Shown here piece after piece: positions 18,886-27,660 of a stretch of 62,427 nt of DNA. The position numbers and the translations under genes are program-made. The notes under the pieces are model-generated. The model ran no database searches, was not told the DNA's origin, and was given only the letters and a program-made list of their open reading frames with translations. Positions within the stretch are counted from its first letter, which is position 1, and every line of letters begins with the position of its first letter. Origin of the DNA: DTKY01 sp037440765 (GTDB taxonomy: Bacteria; Acidobacteriota; Terriglobia; Bryobacterales; Bryobacteraceae); the NCBI GenBank assembly GCA_037440765.1, contig JBBITL010000023.1, positions 1 through 62,427 of the forward strand. The letters are read 5' to 3'.

Positions 18886-20196
18886 CTAGCCGAACTTGGC
18901 CGGCTGGCCGGTGGCCGCCAGCACAGCCCGCCACACCTCGCTCTCCGGGCTGAGGCGTTTCTTCGCGGAGATCGCCAGCGGGATGGGAACGTGGATGAAG
19001 GTGTTGTACCACAGGCCCATCAGCACGTCGGTCTTGCCGGCCATGGCGGCGTGCACCGCGTTGCGCGCCAGCCGGTCGCACAGCAGGCTGTCTTCGGTGT
19101 TGGCGGGCACGCTTCGGATGATGTAGCTCGGGTCGATATACCGGACGTTGGCGGCCATGCCCTCGGCGGCCAGGTATCGCAGGATCTTCTCGCGCAGGAA
19201 CGGCCCGATGTCGGCGAGTTTCACGTTGCCCGAGGCGTCCTTCCCGGATGGCGCCTCGGGCATGAGGTCCTGCCCGGCGCCCTCGGCCACCACTATGACG
19301 GCGTGCCCGCGCAGCAGCATCCGGCGCTTAAGCACGGCGAGAAAGCCCCCCTCGCCATCCAGCCTGAACGGCACCTCCGGCACCAGAGTGAAATTCACCT
19401 CCTGGCTGGCGAGCGTGGCGCCGGCGGCGATGGAGCCGGAGTAGCGACCCATCAGCTTCACCAGGCCGATGCCGTTGGGGGCGCCCTTGGCCTCGGCGTG
19501 GGCGCAGTCCAGCACCTCTCGCGCTTTGTCGAGAGCCGTCCGGTAGCCGAACGACTCCCAGACGTAGGGCAGGTCGTTGTCGATGGTCTTGGGAATCCCC
19601 ACCACGCTGAGGGCCAGCCCGCGGCGGCGCGCCTCGGCGGCGATTTCGTGGGCCCCCCGCTGCGTGCCGTCTCCTCCCACCGTGAACAGGAGGTTCACGC
19701 CTTCCCGCTCCAGAAAGTCCACCATCACGCGCGGCTCCTCCGGACCCCTGGAGGAACCGAGCACCGTGCCCCCGAGTTTGTGAATTGACTCCACGTACTG
19801 CCCGGAGAGACGTACGGGCGGCACGCCGCGCGCCGGGTTGAGGCCGGCGTAGCCATATCGCAGGCCAAGCACGTCCGTCACCCCGTAGTTGTGGTGGAGT
19901 TGCAGGAACAGGGAGCGGATCACGTTGTTGAGGCCGGGGCAAAGGCCGCCGCAGGTCACAATGGCGGCCCTGGCCGTGCGGGGCTCGAAGTAGATGCGCT
20001 CGCGAGGCCCGGCCTTCTCGAAGGACAGCTCGGGACGGATCTCGGTCTGGACCGCGAAATCCGCCTGGAGCAGCAGGCGCGCCGTGTCGGGGGTGAAGTT
20101 GCTGAGGCCGTCTCCCTTGACCGTGGATAGCCCCAGCGGCGAGTCGATCCGGGCCGGCCCCAGCGTGGCGACCTTCAGTTGGTCCTGTGTCAGCAT
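18886..20196 (-). CDS. pfkA: 6-phosphofructokinase, group II (ATP-type by key residue)
   Basis: Phosphorylates fructose 6-phosphate in glycolysis. 436 residues from the ATG at 20196 (a GTG three codons earlier is possible). An N-terminal extension of about 75 residues precedes the PFK fold: TCGGLCPGLNNVIRSL, GGDGTQRGA (174-182), PKTIDND (202-208), and GRYSGSIAA. The Gly after GGD favours ATP over pyrophosphate, while the Lys of PKTIDND is seen in both PPi enzymes and the ATP-using trypanosomal-type branch. The gene follows modC by 27 bases on the same strand, so it may be co-transcribed with modABC, though no functional link is obvious. Confidence 0.9.
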   Translation of the reverse strand: MLTQDQLKVATLGPARIDSPLGLSTVKGDGLSNFTPDTARLLLQADFAVQTEIRPELSFEKAGPRERIYFEPRTARAAIVTCGGLCPGLNNVIRSLFLQLHHNYGVTDVLGLRYGYAGLNPARGVPPVRLSGQYVESIHKLGGTVLGSSRGPEEPRVMVDFLEREGVNLLFTVGGDGTQRGAHEIAAEARRRGLALSVVGIPKTIDNDLPYVWESFGYRTALDKAREVLDCAHAEAKGAPNGIGLVKLMGRYSGSIAAGATLASQEVNFTLVPEVPFRLDGEGGFLAVLKRRMLLRGHAVIVVAEGAGQDLMPEAPSGKDASGNVKLADIGPFLREKILRYLAAEGMAANVRYIDPSYIIRSVPANTEDSLLCDRLARNAVHAAMAGKTDVLMGLWYNTFIHVPIPLAISAKKRLSPESEVWRAVLAATGQPAKFG

Positions 20197-20223
20197 CTCT
20201 ATCACTCTGGCACAGACAGCCGG

Positions 20224-21315
20224 CTATGGCCGGACCAGGTGAACACCGGTCGCCTTCACCGCGGCAATCACTACGCTGCCCGTCCTGAGCTCCATCTCTT
20301 CACGCGACTTGCGTGTGATGAGCGCCACCAGCGGGAAGCCGCAATCCAGGGCCACTCTGTCCACCGACCCCTCGTTCTCGATGCCCGTGACCTCGCACCG
20401 GAAGTGGTTCCTGGCGCTGTCCCGGCCGGCGGGTAGCTGCTGGAGAGTAACCTCCTCCCCCCGGATGCAGGCCAGGACCGGGTCTCCGACGCGCAGGTCC
20501 TCGGCTCGCAGGGCGTGAATCCGGCCTGCTCCGGCGAGCACGGTGAGGATCCCGTCGTCTTCCGCAGTCACCTTCCCCTGTATCACGTTCTCCACCCCGA
20601 CCGTGGCCGCCACAAGCGCGCCGGCCGGACGCCGGAACACCTCCTCCACCGCCCCGCATTGCCTGACTTCGCCCTCCACCATCACTACGATCCCCCGGCC
20701 CAGGCTGACCGCCTCCGTCCTGTCGTGCGTTACCAGCAGGGTGGGCACCTGAATGCGCTCCAGGTGCCGGCGCAATTCCGTGCGCACACGGGAGCGCGTG
20801 GGGACGTCCAGCGCCGACAACGGCTCGTCCAGCAGAAGCAGGCGGGGAGAAGGCGCCAGGGCCCGCGCCAGCGCCACACGCTGCGCCTGCCCGCCGGAGA
20901 TCTGCGGCGGCCGCCGGCCTGCAAGGTCCGCGATCTCGAAGAACTCCAGCATACGCACGGTGACTTCACGCCGCTCGGCGCGGGACTTGCCCGCCAGCCC
21001 GTATCCGACGTTCTGGGCCACGGTCAGATGCGGGAACAGAGCGTAGTCCTGCGCCAGAAAGCCGACCCGGCGGGCCTGCGGGGGCAGACACATGCGCCGG
21101 CCGCCATCAAACCAGGTTTCACCGGCGAAACTGATGTGCCCGCTGTCAGGCTTCTCCAGCCCCGCCAGCGAGCGCAGCACCGTGGTCTTGCCAGCTCCTG
21201 AGGGCCCGAACAGGATGGTGGCGGCGCCGGCGGCAGCGTCGAGCGCGAATTCGGCGCGTATCGGAGCGCGGCCGGGGAACGCCTTCTCAATGCGGACCTC
21301 TAGCGCGGCGCCCAT
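20224..21315 (-). CDS. modC: molybdate ABC transporter ATP-binding protein
   Basis: 363 residues from the ATG at 21315, which overlaps the end of modB by 16 bases; a much longer open frame reading back through modB is rejected. Walker A GPSGAGKTT is at 37-45, the signature ISGGQAQRVALARAL is near 130, and Walker B is LLLLDEPLSAL. The C-terminal 70 residues form a TOBE-like molybdate-binding region (DPVLACIRGEEVTL, ENEGSVDRVALDCG, SREEMELRTGSVV). With ModA and ModB it imports molybdate for molybdenum-cofactor enzymes. Confidence 0.94.
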   Translation of the reverse strand: MGAALEVRIEKAFPGRAPIRAEFALDAAAGAATILFGPSGAGKTTVLRSLAGLEKPDSGHISFAGETWFDGGRRMCLPPQARRVGFLAQDYALFPHLTVAQNVGYGLAGKSRAERREVTVRMLEFFEIADLAGRRPPQISGGQAQRVALARALAPSPRLLLLDEPLSALDVPTRSRVRTELRRHLERIQVPTLLVTHDRTEAVSLGRGIVVMVEGEVRQCGAVEEVFRRPAGALVAATVGVENVIQGKVTAEDDGILTVLAGAGRIHALRAEDLRVGDPVLACIRGEEVTLQQLPAGRDSARNHFRCEVTGIENEGSVDRVALDCGFPLVALITRKSREEMELRTGSVVIAAVKATGVHLVRP

Positions 21316-21974
21316 GCCGTCCAGACCCTCCTCTGCAGAGCGTAGGTGACCAGCAGGACCGCGAAGGAGACACCCAGCAGCAGGCAGGAGGTCGCAAACG
21401 CCGCCTCGTAGTTGAGCGCCTGAACCTCGTCGTAGATGGCAATGGACGCCGTCCTGGTCTTGCCGGCCAGATTGCCTCCGATCATGAGCACCACGCCGAA
21501 CTCCCCCAGCGTGTGGGCGAAGCTGAGGACCATGCCGGTGACGACGCCGGGCGCGCTCAGCGGCAGGATCACCCGGCGGAACGTTCTCCACCGCGATGCC
21601 CCCAGACAGCGGGAGGCCTCCAGCAGCCGGGGCTCCACCGAGCCGAAGGCGGCCGCCATCGGCTGCACTGCGAACGGCAGGCTGTAGAGAATGGAAGCGG
21701 CCAGCAGTCCTTCGAAGGAAAACGGCAGCAGTCCGCCGGTCACCCGCTGGTAGGCCTGCCCCAGCGGGCTCCGCGGGCCGATGGCGACCAGCAGGTAGAA
21801 ACCGAGGACCGTGGGAGGCAGGACCAGCGGCAGCGCTACAACGGCCTCTACCAGGAACTTCAGCTTCCAGCGCGAGAACGCCACCCAATAGGCGATGGGC
21901 ATGCCTATCGCCAGCAGAACCAGCATGGTCCAGAAGGCGAGCTTGAGACTTACGCCGAGCGCAACCCAGTCCAT
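21300..21974 (-). CDS. modB: molybdate ABC transporter permease
   Basis: 224 residues with five predicted membrane helices, beginning MDWVALGVSLKLAFW as in known ModB. The ATG at 21974 follows the modA stop with a two-base gap (TGA-GC-ATG), so translation is probably coupled. The binding-protein-dependent permease motif LGASRWRTFRRVILPLSAPG (the EAA loop, about residues 132-151) contacts ModC. An open frame that extends 36 codons further upstream overlaps modA and is not used. Confidence 0.95.
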   Translation of the reverse strand: MDWVALGVSLKLAFWTMLVLLAIGMPIAYWVAFSRWKLKFLVEAVVALPLVLPPTVLGFYLLVAIGPRSPLGQAYQRVTGGLLPFSFEGLLAASILYSLPFAVQPMAAAFGSVEPRLLEASRCLGASRWRTFRRVILPLSAPGVVTGMVLSFAHTLGEFGVVLMIGGNLAGKTRTASIAIYDEVQALNYEAAFATSCLLLGVSFAVLLVTYALQRRVWTAWAPR

Positions 21975-21976
21975 GC

Positions 21977-22777
21977 TCAGTCCCCGGGTTGGAGAAACCC
22001 GTACCTGGCGAGGGTTCTCCGGCCTTCCGGCGAGATGAGGAAGGCGCGCAGGGCCATGGCCGCGTCCCGGTCCCTGGCCCACCGCAGGACAACCCCGGCC
22101 TGCTCCAGCCGCGGGTGGCTGTCAGTCGGGATCTCCCAGTAACGGCCGAGCCCGGCCAGGGGCGGCGCCACGGCCAGGGCCAGGGCGACCACGCCGATTT
22201 CCGCGTTCCCGCTCTGCACGAACTGGAGGGTCTGCGCCACGTTCTCCCCGAAGACCAGCCTCGGCTCCACCGCTTCCCAGACGCCGAAAGATTTCATTGC
22301 GGCTGCGGCGGCGCGCCCGTAGGGGGCGTGTCTGGGGTTGGCGATGGCGACACGCCTCACCGACGGTTGGGTGAGCGCGTTGATGCCGAGTCCCTCCACT
22401 TCGACTGGTGAGCCGGCGGGCGTCCAGAGCACGATGCGGCCGATGCCATAGACGAACTCGCTATCAGGCAGCGCGACGCCGGCCTGCGCCAGTCTCCGCG
22501 TATACTCGGCGTCCGCCGACAGGTACAGGTCGAACGGGGCTTGGTTCAGAAGCTGTGAGAAGAAGTTGCCGGACGAGCCGTAGGTCACCAGGACGTGGAC
22601 GCCCTGGTGGCTCCGGCGGAATTCATCGAGGATTTCCTCGAAGGCGAACCTGAGGTCCGCTGCGGCCGCAACCGACACCGAGCGGGCGCCGGCGGCGGGG
22701 CCCGGCACCGGCCCGCACCCGGCCGCCGCCAGCGCGAACAGCGCCAGCCACCAGCGCGCTGAAGAAACGGAACCCAC
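21977..22777 (-). CDS. modA: molybdate-binding lipoprotein
   Basis: Solute-binding protein of the molybdate transporter, 266 residues. The GTG at 22777 is chosen because AGAGGAAGG lies seven bases upstream and because it gives a lipoprotein signal MGSVSSARWWLALFALAAAGC with a clean lipobox; a longer open frame would run into the tRNA gene. SVSVAAAADLRFAFEEILDEF, SSGNFFSQLLNQAPFDLYLSAD and NPRHAPYGRAA are typical ModA segments. ModA is often a free periplasmic protein; a lipid anchor is less common in Gram-negatives. First gene of modABC. Confidence 0.93.
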   Translation of the reverse strand: MGSVSSARWWLALFALAAAGCGPVPGPAAGARSVSVAAAADLRFAFEEILDEFRRSHQGVHVLVTYGSSGNFFSQLLNQAPFDLYLSADAEYTRRLAQAGVALPDSEFVYGIGRIVLWTPAGSPVEVEGLGINALTQPSVRRVAIANPRHAPYGRAAAAAMKSFGVWEAVEPRLVFGENVAQTLQFVQSGNAEIGVVALALAVAPPLAGLGRYWEIPTDSHPRLEQAGVVLRWARDRDAAMALRAFLISPEGRRTLARYGFLQPGD

Positions 22778-22831
22778 CCGCAGCCTTCCTCTACGCCATG
22801 ATACGCCGCCGTCGAGCCGCCGGGCCGAAGG

Positions 22832-22921
22832 TGGCGGAGAGAGAGGGATTCGAACCCTCGATAGAGTTTCCCCTATACACGCTTTCCAAGCGTGCGCCTT
22901 CAACCACTCGGCCATCTCTCC
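22832..22921 (-). tRNA. tRNA-Ser (anticodon GGA), CCA encoded
   Basis: On the minus strand the sequence begins GGAGAGATGGCCGAG and ends with acceptor strand TCTCTCC, discriminator G and an encoded CCA at 22834-22832. The seven-base acceptor stem pairs perfectly. The anticodon arm is CACGC-TTGGAAA-GCGTG, giving anticodon GGA, which reads UCC/UCU. A long variable arm and the T-loop GGTTCGAATCC are present, as expected for a class II serine tRNA of about 87 nt plus CCA. Confidence 0.97.
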
Positions 22922-23031
22922 GGTGCGGTCGCAGAAGGAAGTCTACGCTGTTTCAAGCCCAGTCTATCATGCGGCGGAATCCCGGCGTCCCGCGCCGGGC
23001 CCGCATGCAGCGACCCGCTGAGGGCTGATGC

Positions 23032-23037
23032 TATAGT
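23032..23037 (+). promoter_or_regulatory. candidate -10 element of the S9 peptidase gene (leaderless-type)
   Basis: TATAGT ends seven bases before the ATG at 23045; the intervening CGCGGAT has no ribosome binding site. A transcript would start at about the start codon. Confidence 0.35.
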
Positions 23038-23044
23038 CGCGGAT

Positions 23045-25126
23045 ATGATCCTGTTGCGCAGACTTGCCATTGCCGCGTGTGTGTTCGTCTCCGCGCTGGC
23101 CGGAGCCAGGCAACCCATCACTCACGAGAGCCTCTGGCTCATGAAGAGGGTCGGCGGCCCCGTCCCCAGCCCCGACGGCAGGTGGGTCGTCTTCCTGGTG
23201 ACCGAGCCGGCCTATGACGAGAAGGATCAGGTCGCCGACCTGTGGATCGTCCCGGCCGACGGCAGCGCCGCCCCGCGCCGCCTGACCTCCACCAGGAGCG
23301 CCGAGAGCGGCGCGGCCTGGAGCCCGGACAGCCGGCGCATCGCGTTCTCGGCCCGGCGCGAGGGCGACGAGGTGAGCCAGATCTACGTGATCGATATCAC
23401 CGGCGGCGAGGCGGTCCGGGTGACGTCGCTTTCAACCGGCGCCTCGGCGCCCAGATGGAGCCCGGACGGCGCCAAGCTGCTGTTCACGAGCATGGTGTAC
23501 CCGGGCGCGGCCGACGACGAAGCCAACAAGAAGATAGCCGCCGAGCGCAAGGCGCGCAAGTACACGGCCCGCGTCTACGACGGCTTCCCGATCCGCTACT
23601 GGGACAACTGGAGAGACGATCTGCGGCCCCACCTGTTCGTGCAGGCGGCCGAAGCCGGCGCCAGGGCCACGGATCTGCTGGCCGGGACCAAGTTGGCGCA
23701 AGGGGCCGGGTTTGCCGGCACGGACACGAACTCGGGTCAGGAGATCGTGGCCGCCTGGGCGCCGGACGGGCAATCCATTGTGTTCGCCGCCACGGCCAAC
23801 AGGAACGCCGCGGCCCACGCCTGGGTGGCGACGCACCTCTATCAGTCGCCCGTAGCCGGCGGAGAGCCCAGGCAACTGACCCGCGGACCGGCCAGCTACG
23901 GCCGGCCGGTGTTCCGGCCCGACGGCAGGGCGCTGTACTGCCTCACATCACCCAACGACGACAAGGTGTACCATCTGGACCGGCTGGCCATGTTCGCCTG
24001 GCCATCCATGGAGGGGCGGAAGCTCCTGACCGCGGACCTGGACCGGAGCGTGGGCAGCTTCGCGGTGACCCCGGACAGCCGGACGGTATACTTCACCGCT
24101 GAGGAGCACGGACACGAGAAAATCTTCGCCACGCCGGCCGACGGGGGCCAGACACGGCTTGCCCTGGAGATGACCGAGGGCGCCTACACCGGGCTGGCGA
24201 TTCCGCAGAAGGCCTCCGCCACGGTTCTGTTCGCCAACTACGACAGCTCGATCCATCCGCCGGAGGTTGCACGGATCGACCCGGCCGCCAAGGGGCACCG
24301 GCTGCTGACCGGGTTCAACACGGCCGCCGCCGCGGCGATCGACTGGCAACCGCCCCGGCACTTCTGGTTCACCAGCTCGCGCGGCAAGCGGATACACAAC
24401 CTGCTGGTGCTGCCGCCGGCTTTCGACGAAACCAAGAAGTATCCGCTGTTCGTGCTGATACACGGCGGACCGGCCACCATGTGGCGCGACAGCTTCGTGC
24501 TGCGGTGGAACTACCACCTGCTGGCGGCCCCGGGCTTCGTGGTGCTGCTCACCAACTATACGGGCTCCACGGGCTTCGGCGAGGAGTTCGCGCGGCAGAT
24601 CCAGTTGGACCCGCTGCGCGGGCCGGGCGCCGAACTCAACGAGGCCGCCGACGAGGCCATCAAGAGGTTCGCCTTCATCGACGCGGCCCGGCAGGCGGCC
24701 GGCGGGGCCAGCTATGGCGGACACCTGACCAACTGGTTGCAGGCCACGACGACGCGCTACCGGTGCCTGATCTCGCACGCCGGACTGATCAACCTGGAAT
24801 CGCAGTGGGGCACCAGCGACACCATCTACCACCGCGAACTCACCAACGGCGGGCCGGTCTGGGAACAGGGGCCGGTATGGAGGGAGCAGAACCCCATCCG
24901 GCATGCCGCCAGTTTCCGCACCCCGATGCTCCTCACCATCGGCGAGAGGGATTTCCGCGTGCCTCTCAACCAGACGCTGGAGAACTGGAGCGTGCTACAG
25001 CGCCTGCGGATTCCCAGCCGCCTGGTCGTCTTCCCGGACGAGAACCACTGGATACTGAAGGGCGAGAACAGCCGGTTCTTCTACGCGGAAGTGGAAGCGT
25101 GGCTGAGAAAGCACCTCGGCGGGTAG
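23045..25126 (+). CDS. secreted S9-family (prolyl oligopeptidase-like) peptidase
   Basis: 693 residues with an N-terminal signal peptide (LAIAACVFVSALAGA). Residues 30-420 form a WD40/PD40-like beta-propeller with repeated segments such as PRWSPDGAKLLFTS and SPDSRRIAFSARR. The C-terminal alpha/beta hydrolase has HGGPATMWRDSF, nucleophile Ser556 in GASYGG, Asp636 in GERDFRV and His668 in DENHW, a complete S9 triad. The order and the DPP/ACPP-like layout fit exported dipeptidyl or acylaminoacyl peptidases that scavenge peptides. The ATG at 23045 is used; an open frame running back into the tRNA gene is rejected. It ends five bases before convergent epsI. Confidence 0.95.
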   Translation: MILLRRLAIAACVFVSALAGARQPITHESLWLMKRVGGPVPSPDGRWVVFLVTEPAYDEKDQVADLWIVPADGSAAPRRLTSTRSAESGAAWSPDSRRIAFSARREGDEVSQIYVIDITGGEAVRVTSLSTGASAPRWSPDGAKLLFTSMVYPGAADDEANKKIAAERKARKYTARVYDGFPIRYWDNWRDDLRPHLFVQAAEAGARATDLLAGTKLAQGAGFAGTDTNSGQEIVAAWAPDGQSIVFAATANRNAAAHAWVATHLYQSPVAGGEPRQLTRGPASYGRPVFRPDGRALYCLTSPNDDKVYHLDRLAMFAWPSMEGRKLLTADLDRSVGSFAVTPDSRTVYFTAEEHGHEKIFATPADGGQTRLALEMTEGAYTGLAIPQKASATVLFANYDSSIHPPEVARIDPAAKGHRLLTGFNTAAAAAIDWQPPRHFWFTSSRGKRIHNLLVLPPAFDETKKYPLFVLIHGGPATMWRDSFVLRWNYHLLAAPGFVVLLTNYTGSTGFGEEFARQIQLDPLRGPGAELNEAADEAIKRFAFIDAARQAAGGASYGGHLTNWLQATTTRYRCLISHAGLINLESQWGTSDTIYHRELTNGGPVWEQGPVWREQNPIRHAASFRTPMLLTIGERDFRVPLNQTLENWSVLQRLRIPSRLVVFPDENHWILKGENSRFFYAEVEAWLRKHLGG

Positions 25127-25131
25127 GGCGG

Positions 25132-25794
25132 TCACATCGGAAGGTGCTGGCGCAGGGGGATGAAGACGGACTGAACGAAATCGGAGGCGGTCCGGGTGGC
25201 GCTCTCCTGGTCGCCGCCTATAACCGGCACTACGACGCGGACCAGCGCGGTGTCGGAGCGGCGGTAGCGGACCGAGTCCAGCACCAGGAAAAGCTTGGCT
25301 TCGTATTCACTGGCGATCACACGGGTGGGCGTCTGGTACCAGTAAAGAACGACGCTGCCATCCTCGCCCCGCGTCACCGAATACAGGTTCACCCGGATGG
25401 GCTCCGCCATCCCCGGGATGGGGATCGCCAGGACGCCGGAAGCCGACGGCACCCATCCGGCTCCGGGCAGGCAGTTCTTGGGGGAATGAGGCGACTGGCC
25501 GGTGCGCTGGGTTCTGAAATACGCCACGAACAGGTTGGCCAGCCGGCCGGTGCCACTGTGCCGGTAGATCCGCGTCATGGTGTCGTCGGCGCGGAGCACG
25601 TCCAGCACCTCCTGCTCGATGACTCCTTCGGACGCCAGGGACCAGCGGCCGGTCTCCGAGGAGAACTCGGCCAGGGGCCGGGAGGGGGTCACTTTCTCCG
25701 GGCGGGACAGCGCGAACAGCATGACGGCCTGCGACAGCAGCGCCAGGCTGACAACCACAATAAGGAGACGCGGCTTGAACTCAGCCCTTGCCAC
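25132..25794 (-). CDS. exosortase-associated protein EpsI
   Basis: 220 residues with one N-terminal membrane helix (LLIVVVSLALLSQAVMLFAL, about 10-29). The hallmark segment PKNCLPGAGW is at 105-114, followed by VNLYSVTRGEDGSVVLYWYQTPTRV, which matches the EpsI family found beside or fused to exosortases. Its role is thought to be in processing or exopolysaccharide-linked export with the exosortase. The start overlaps the exosortase stop by 14 bases, so the two are coupled. Confidence 0.9.
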   Translation of the reverse strand: MARAEFKPRLLIVVVSLALLSQAVMLFALSRPEKVTPSRPLAEFSSETGRWSLASEGVIEQEVLDVLRADDTMTRIYRHSGTGRLANLFVAYFRTQRTGQSPHSPKNCLPGAGWVPSASGVLAIPIPGMAEPIRVNLYSVTRGEDGSVVLYWYQTPTRVIASEYEAKLFLVLDSVRYRRSDTALVRVVVPVIGGDQESATRTASDFVQSVFIPLRQHLPM

Positions 25795-26668
25795 GGAGCC
25801 TCCGGAAAACGAGATTCACGGATTGGTGGAACGCCACCAGCATCGCCAGGGCCACCATGAAGACCACCCAGCCGGACGCGTAGTGGAAGACGCCGCGGGC
25901 CAGCTCGGCGTCATATTCGCTGACCAGGCCGGTGAGCGTCACGCGCGCGGAGTTGGCCAGAATCGAGATGGGAACGGTCGCAGCCAGCAGCACGCCCCTC
26001 ATCCAGACTTTCCTGTCGAAGAAGTACGCGTACACCAGCGAGAGGAACGACAGCGAGAGCAGTGACCGGATGCCGCTACAGGCCTCCACCACGTTCAGGC
26101 GCTGGCTGGCCAGCTCCAGAATGTTGCCGTCCCTGAGAACGGGGATTCCGACGAGCGAGATCGAGAAGTGCGCCACCTGGCTGGCCAGCAGTTGCAGGGG
26201 AAAGGTGATCTGGTTGTAGATGATGGCGGGAATGGGCACCATGAAGCACAGCAGGAACAGGGGGAACGCCAGCAGACGCAGCACCCGCGGCCCGGCCAGC
26301 GTCAGCACCACCCCGATCAGCGAAATGATGAAGGCCGTGCGGGCCAGGAACAGCTCGGCGCCCAGCGTGGCCACCGCGAGCTGGAAGGCTCCGTAGGCCA
26401 CCACGGCGAGACCCCACCAGCACCGGGAGGCAGGGGCTGCCAACAGCTCCCGCCTTCTCAGCCACACTATGTAGCCTGCGACCACGGGGACGAAGAAGCC
26501 GTGGCCCATGTCCTCGTCGTTGGCCCACTGCGAGACCAGGCGCTGGAGGACGGGGGCGTAGGCGGCGATCAGCAGGAGGCCAAACCAGGCCGCGGTCCGC
26601 CAGGGAAGGGCGCCAGGGGTGGGTGGATCAGCCGGGTTGCTCAGGCTGCCGTCGGCGGTGGAGGCCAT
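25781..26668 (-). CDS. exosortase (XrtA/EpsH-like cysteine transpeptidase)
   Basis: Multi-pass membrane protein of 295 residues with about eight helices. The catalytic triad of exosortases is present: Cys197 in EACSGIRS, Arg242 in NSARVT and His262 in FHYASGW. Exosortases cleave C-terminal PEP-CTERM-type tails and probably attach the protein to surface material. The ATG at 26668 follows GGAGGA at six-base spacing; an upstream ATG at 26692 is less likely. No PEP-CTERM substrate gene was recognised in the window, so targets lie elsewhere. Confidence 0.92.
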   Translation of the reverse strand: MASTADGSLSNPADPPTPGALPWRTAAWFGLLLIAAYAPVLQRLVSQWANDEDMGHGFFVPVVAGYIVWLRRRELLAAPASRCWWGLAVVAYGAFQLAVATLGAELFLARTAFIISLIGVVLTLAGPRVLRLLAFPLFLLCFMVPIPAIIYNQITFPLQLLASQVAHFSISLVGIPVLRDGNILELASQRLNVVEACSGIRSLLSLSFLSLVYAYFFDRKVWMRGVLLAATVPISILANSARVTLTGLVSEYDAELARGVFHYASGWVVFMVALAMLVAFHQSVNLVFRRLRGKG

Positions 26669-26723
26669 GGTTGATCCTCCAGTAAACCACACCGGGGATT
26701 GGCCCTCAAAGCGCCGCTACGGG

Positions 26724-27107
26724 TTATGGGTGGCGGGCCTGGATGTCCGCCACAATCTGGTGGAACTTGGCCTGCTGGGATTCGTTGAGCAGGGACAGTA
26801 TGCGGGCCTGGCCGCTGGCGCGGACGTCGTCCATCTGTGTCTGGAGCATCTGGACGTACATGACGAAGTCGTCCAGGATCATCTCCAGCTGCATGGCCTG
26901 AAACTGGTCCAGCTCGAGCTCCCGGGCCAACTGATCCACTGCCACCTGTTTGCCGCCGATGGTGTAGAAGGCGGCCGGCGGCTCCGGCTGGCTGCGCAGG
27001 CCATAGCGCATGGCCAGCGCGCCGGTCAAAGCGCCCGAGGAGAAGACCAGCAACAGGACGAGCACCAGGCGGGGGTTGAGCCAAAGGGGACGCATGCCGG
27101 CGGCCAT
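26724..27107 (-). CDS. CpxP/Spy-like periplasmic protein (heavy-metal-sensor type)
   Basis: 127 residues with one N-terminal hydrophobic segment (LVLVLLLVFSSGALTGALAM, about 14-33) that is either a signal peptide or an anchor. The rest is helical: LARELELDQFQAMQLEMILDDFV and LQTQMDDVRASGQARILSLLNESQQAKFHQIV resemble the Spy/CpxP/ZraP fold, in which the last segment holds an LTxxQ-like motif (here LNESQQAKF). Such proteins are chaperones or envelope-stress sensors. It starts six bases after the anti-sigma gene, so it probably belongs to the same sigma/anti-sigma unit. Confidence 0.65.
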   Translation of the reverse strand: MAAGMRPLWLNPRLVLVLLLVFSSGALTGALAMRYGLRSQPEPPAAFYTIGGKQVAVDQLARELELDQFQAMQLEMILDDFVMYVQMLQTQMDDVRASGQARILSLLNESQQAKFHQIVADIQARHP

Positions 27108-27113
27108 GAGCTT

Positions 27114-27587
27114 CTACTCCCGGTAACTGGCCAGCGACATCAGCACCGCTTCCCGGTCGCGCTGCTGATCGGTTCCAAAATGGCGGTCGCGCGGAGTGTC
27201 GGCGACCATGAGCCGCACGGGGTTGTGATTGCCGAAAGGATGCGAGGACAGCTCCGTGTACAGCAGGTAGGATCCCAGCAGGATCACCGCCGTCAGGCAG
27301 GCATAGACAAAGCGCCGGCCGAATGACGATTCCGTGAAGGCAAGCAGCCCGGAGGCCCTGCGGCTGGTCTCAACGGCGGCCATGACGCGAGCGTAGAAAC
27401 CCGGCGCCACCCCGATGTCGTCCGCGCCTCTCAGCTCGCGCAGCAACCGGGCCTGGGCCGCCATGTCCTCCAACTCTCCCCGGCAGTTCCGGCAGCCCTT
27501 CAGATGCGAGTCCATCTCAGCGGGAGCGCAGGCCGAACCGGCGGCCTGAAGGTACTCCTCGAGATTCTCCTTAACCGGCCTGTGCAT
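27114..27587 (-). CDS. zinc-finger anti-sigma factor, membrane-anchored
   Basis: 157 residues. The N-terminal zinc-binding anti-sigma (ZAS) motif H-x3-C-x2-C is His28, Cys32, Cys35 (HLKGCRNC). A single membrane helix is predicted at about 93-110 (FVYACLTAVILLGSYLLY), placing about 47 residues outside. It should hold the ECF sigma factor encoded upstream until a signal frees it. The gap to the sigma gene is 73 bases and to the next gene six bases. Confidence 0.87.
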   Translation of the reverse strand: MHRPVKENLEEYLQAAGSACAPAEMDSHLKGCRNCRGELEDMAAQARLLRELRGADDIGVAPGFYARVMAAVETSRRASGLLAFTESSFGRRFVYACLTAVILLGSYLLYTELSSHPFGNHNPVRLMVADTPRDRHFGTDQQRDREAVLMSLASYRE

Positions 27588-27660
27588 CTCTTCTTCCCCA
27601 ACTGTTAATCATCCACTCAACCCGCGGGTCTGGCGCCCGCTACTGCCGAAGCTGTTCCGG

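Noticed and set aside
20224..22092. 622-residue frame joining modB region to modC
   Set aside because: The N-terminal part is out of frame with ModB and lacks sense; ModC begins at the ATG at 21315.
22778..22915. Upstream extension of modA into the tRNA-Ser gene
   Set aside because: The extension is tRNA sequence; a GTG with a strong ribosome site at 22777 gives a proper lipoprotein signal.
22892..23044. Upstream extension of the S9 peptidase through the tRNA
   Set aside because: It overlaps the tRNA on the other strand and adds no recognisable residues before the signal peptide.
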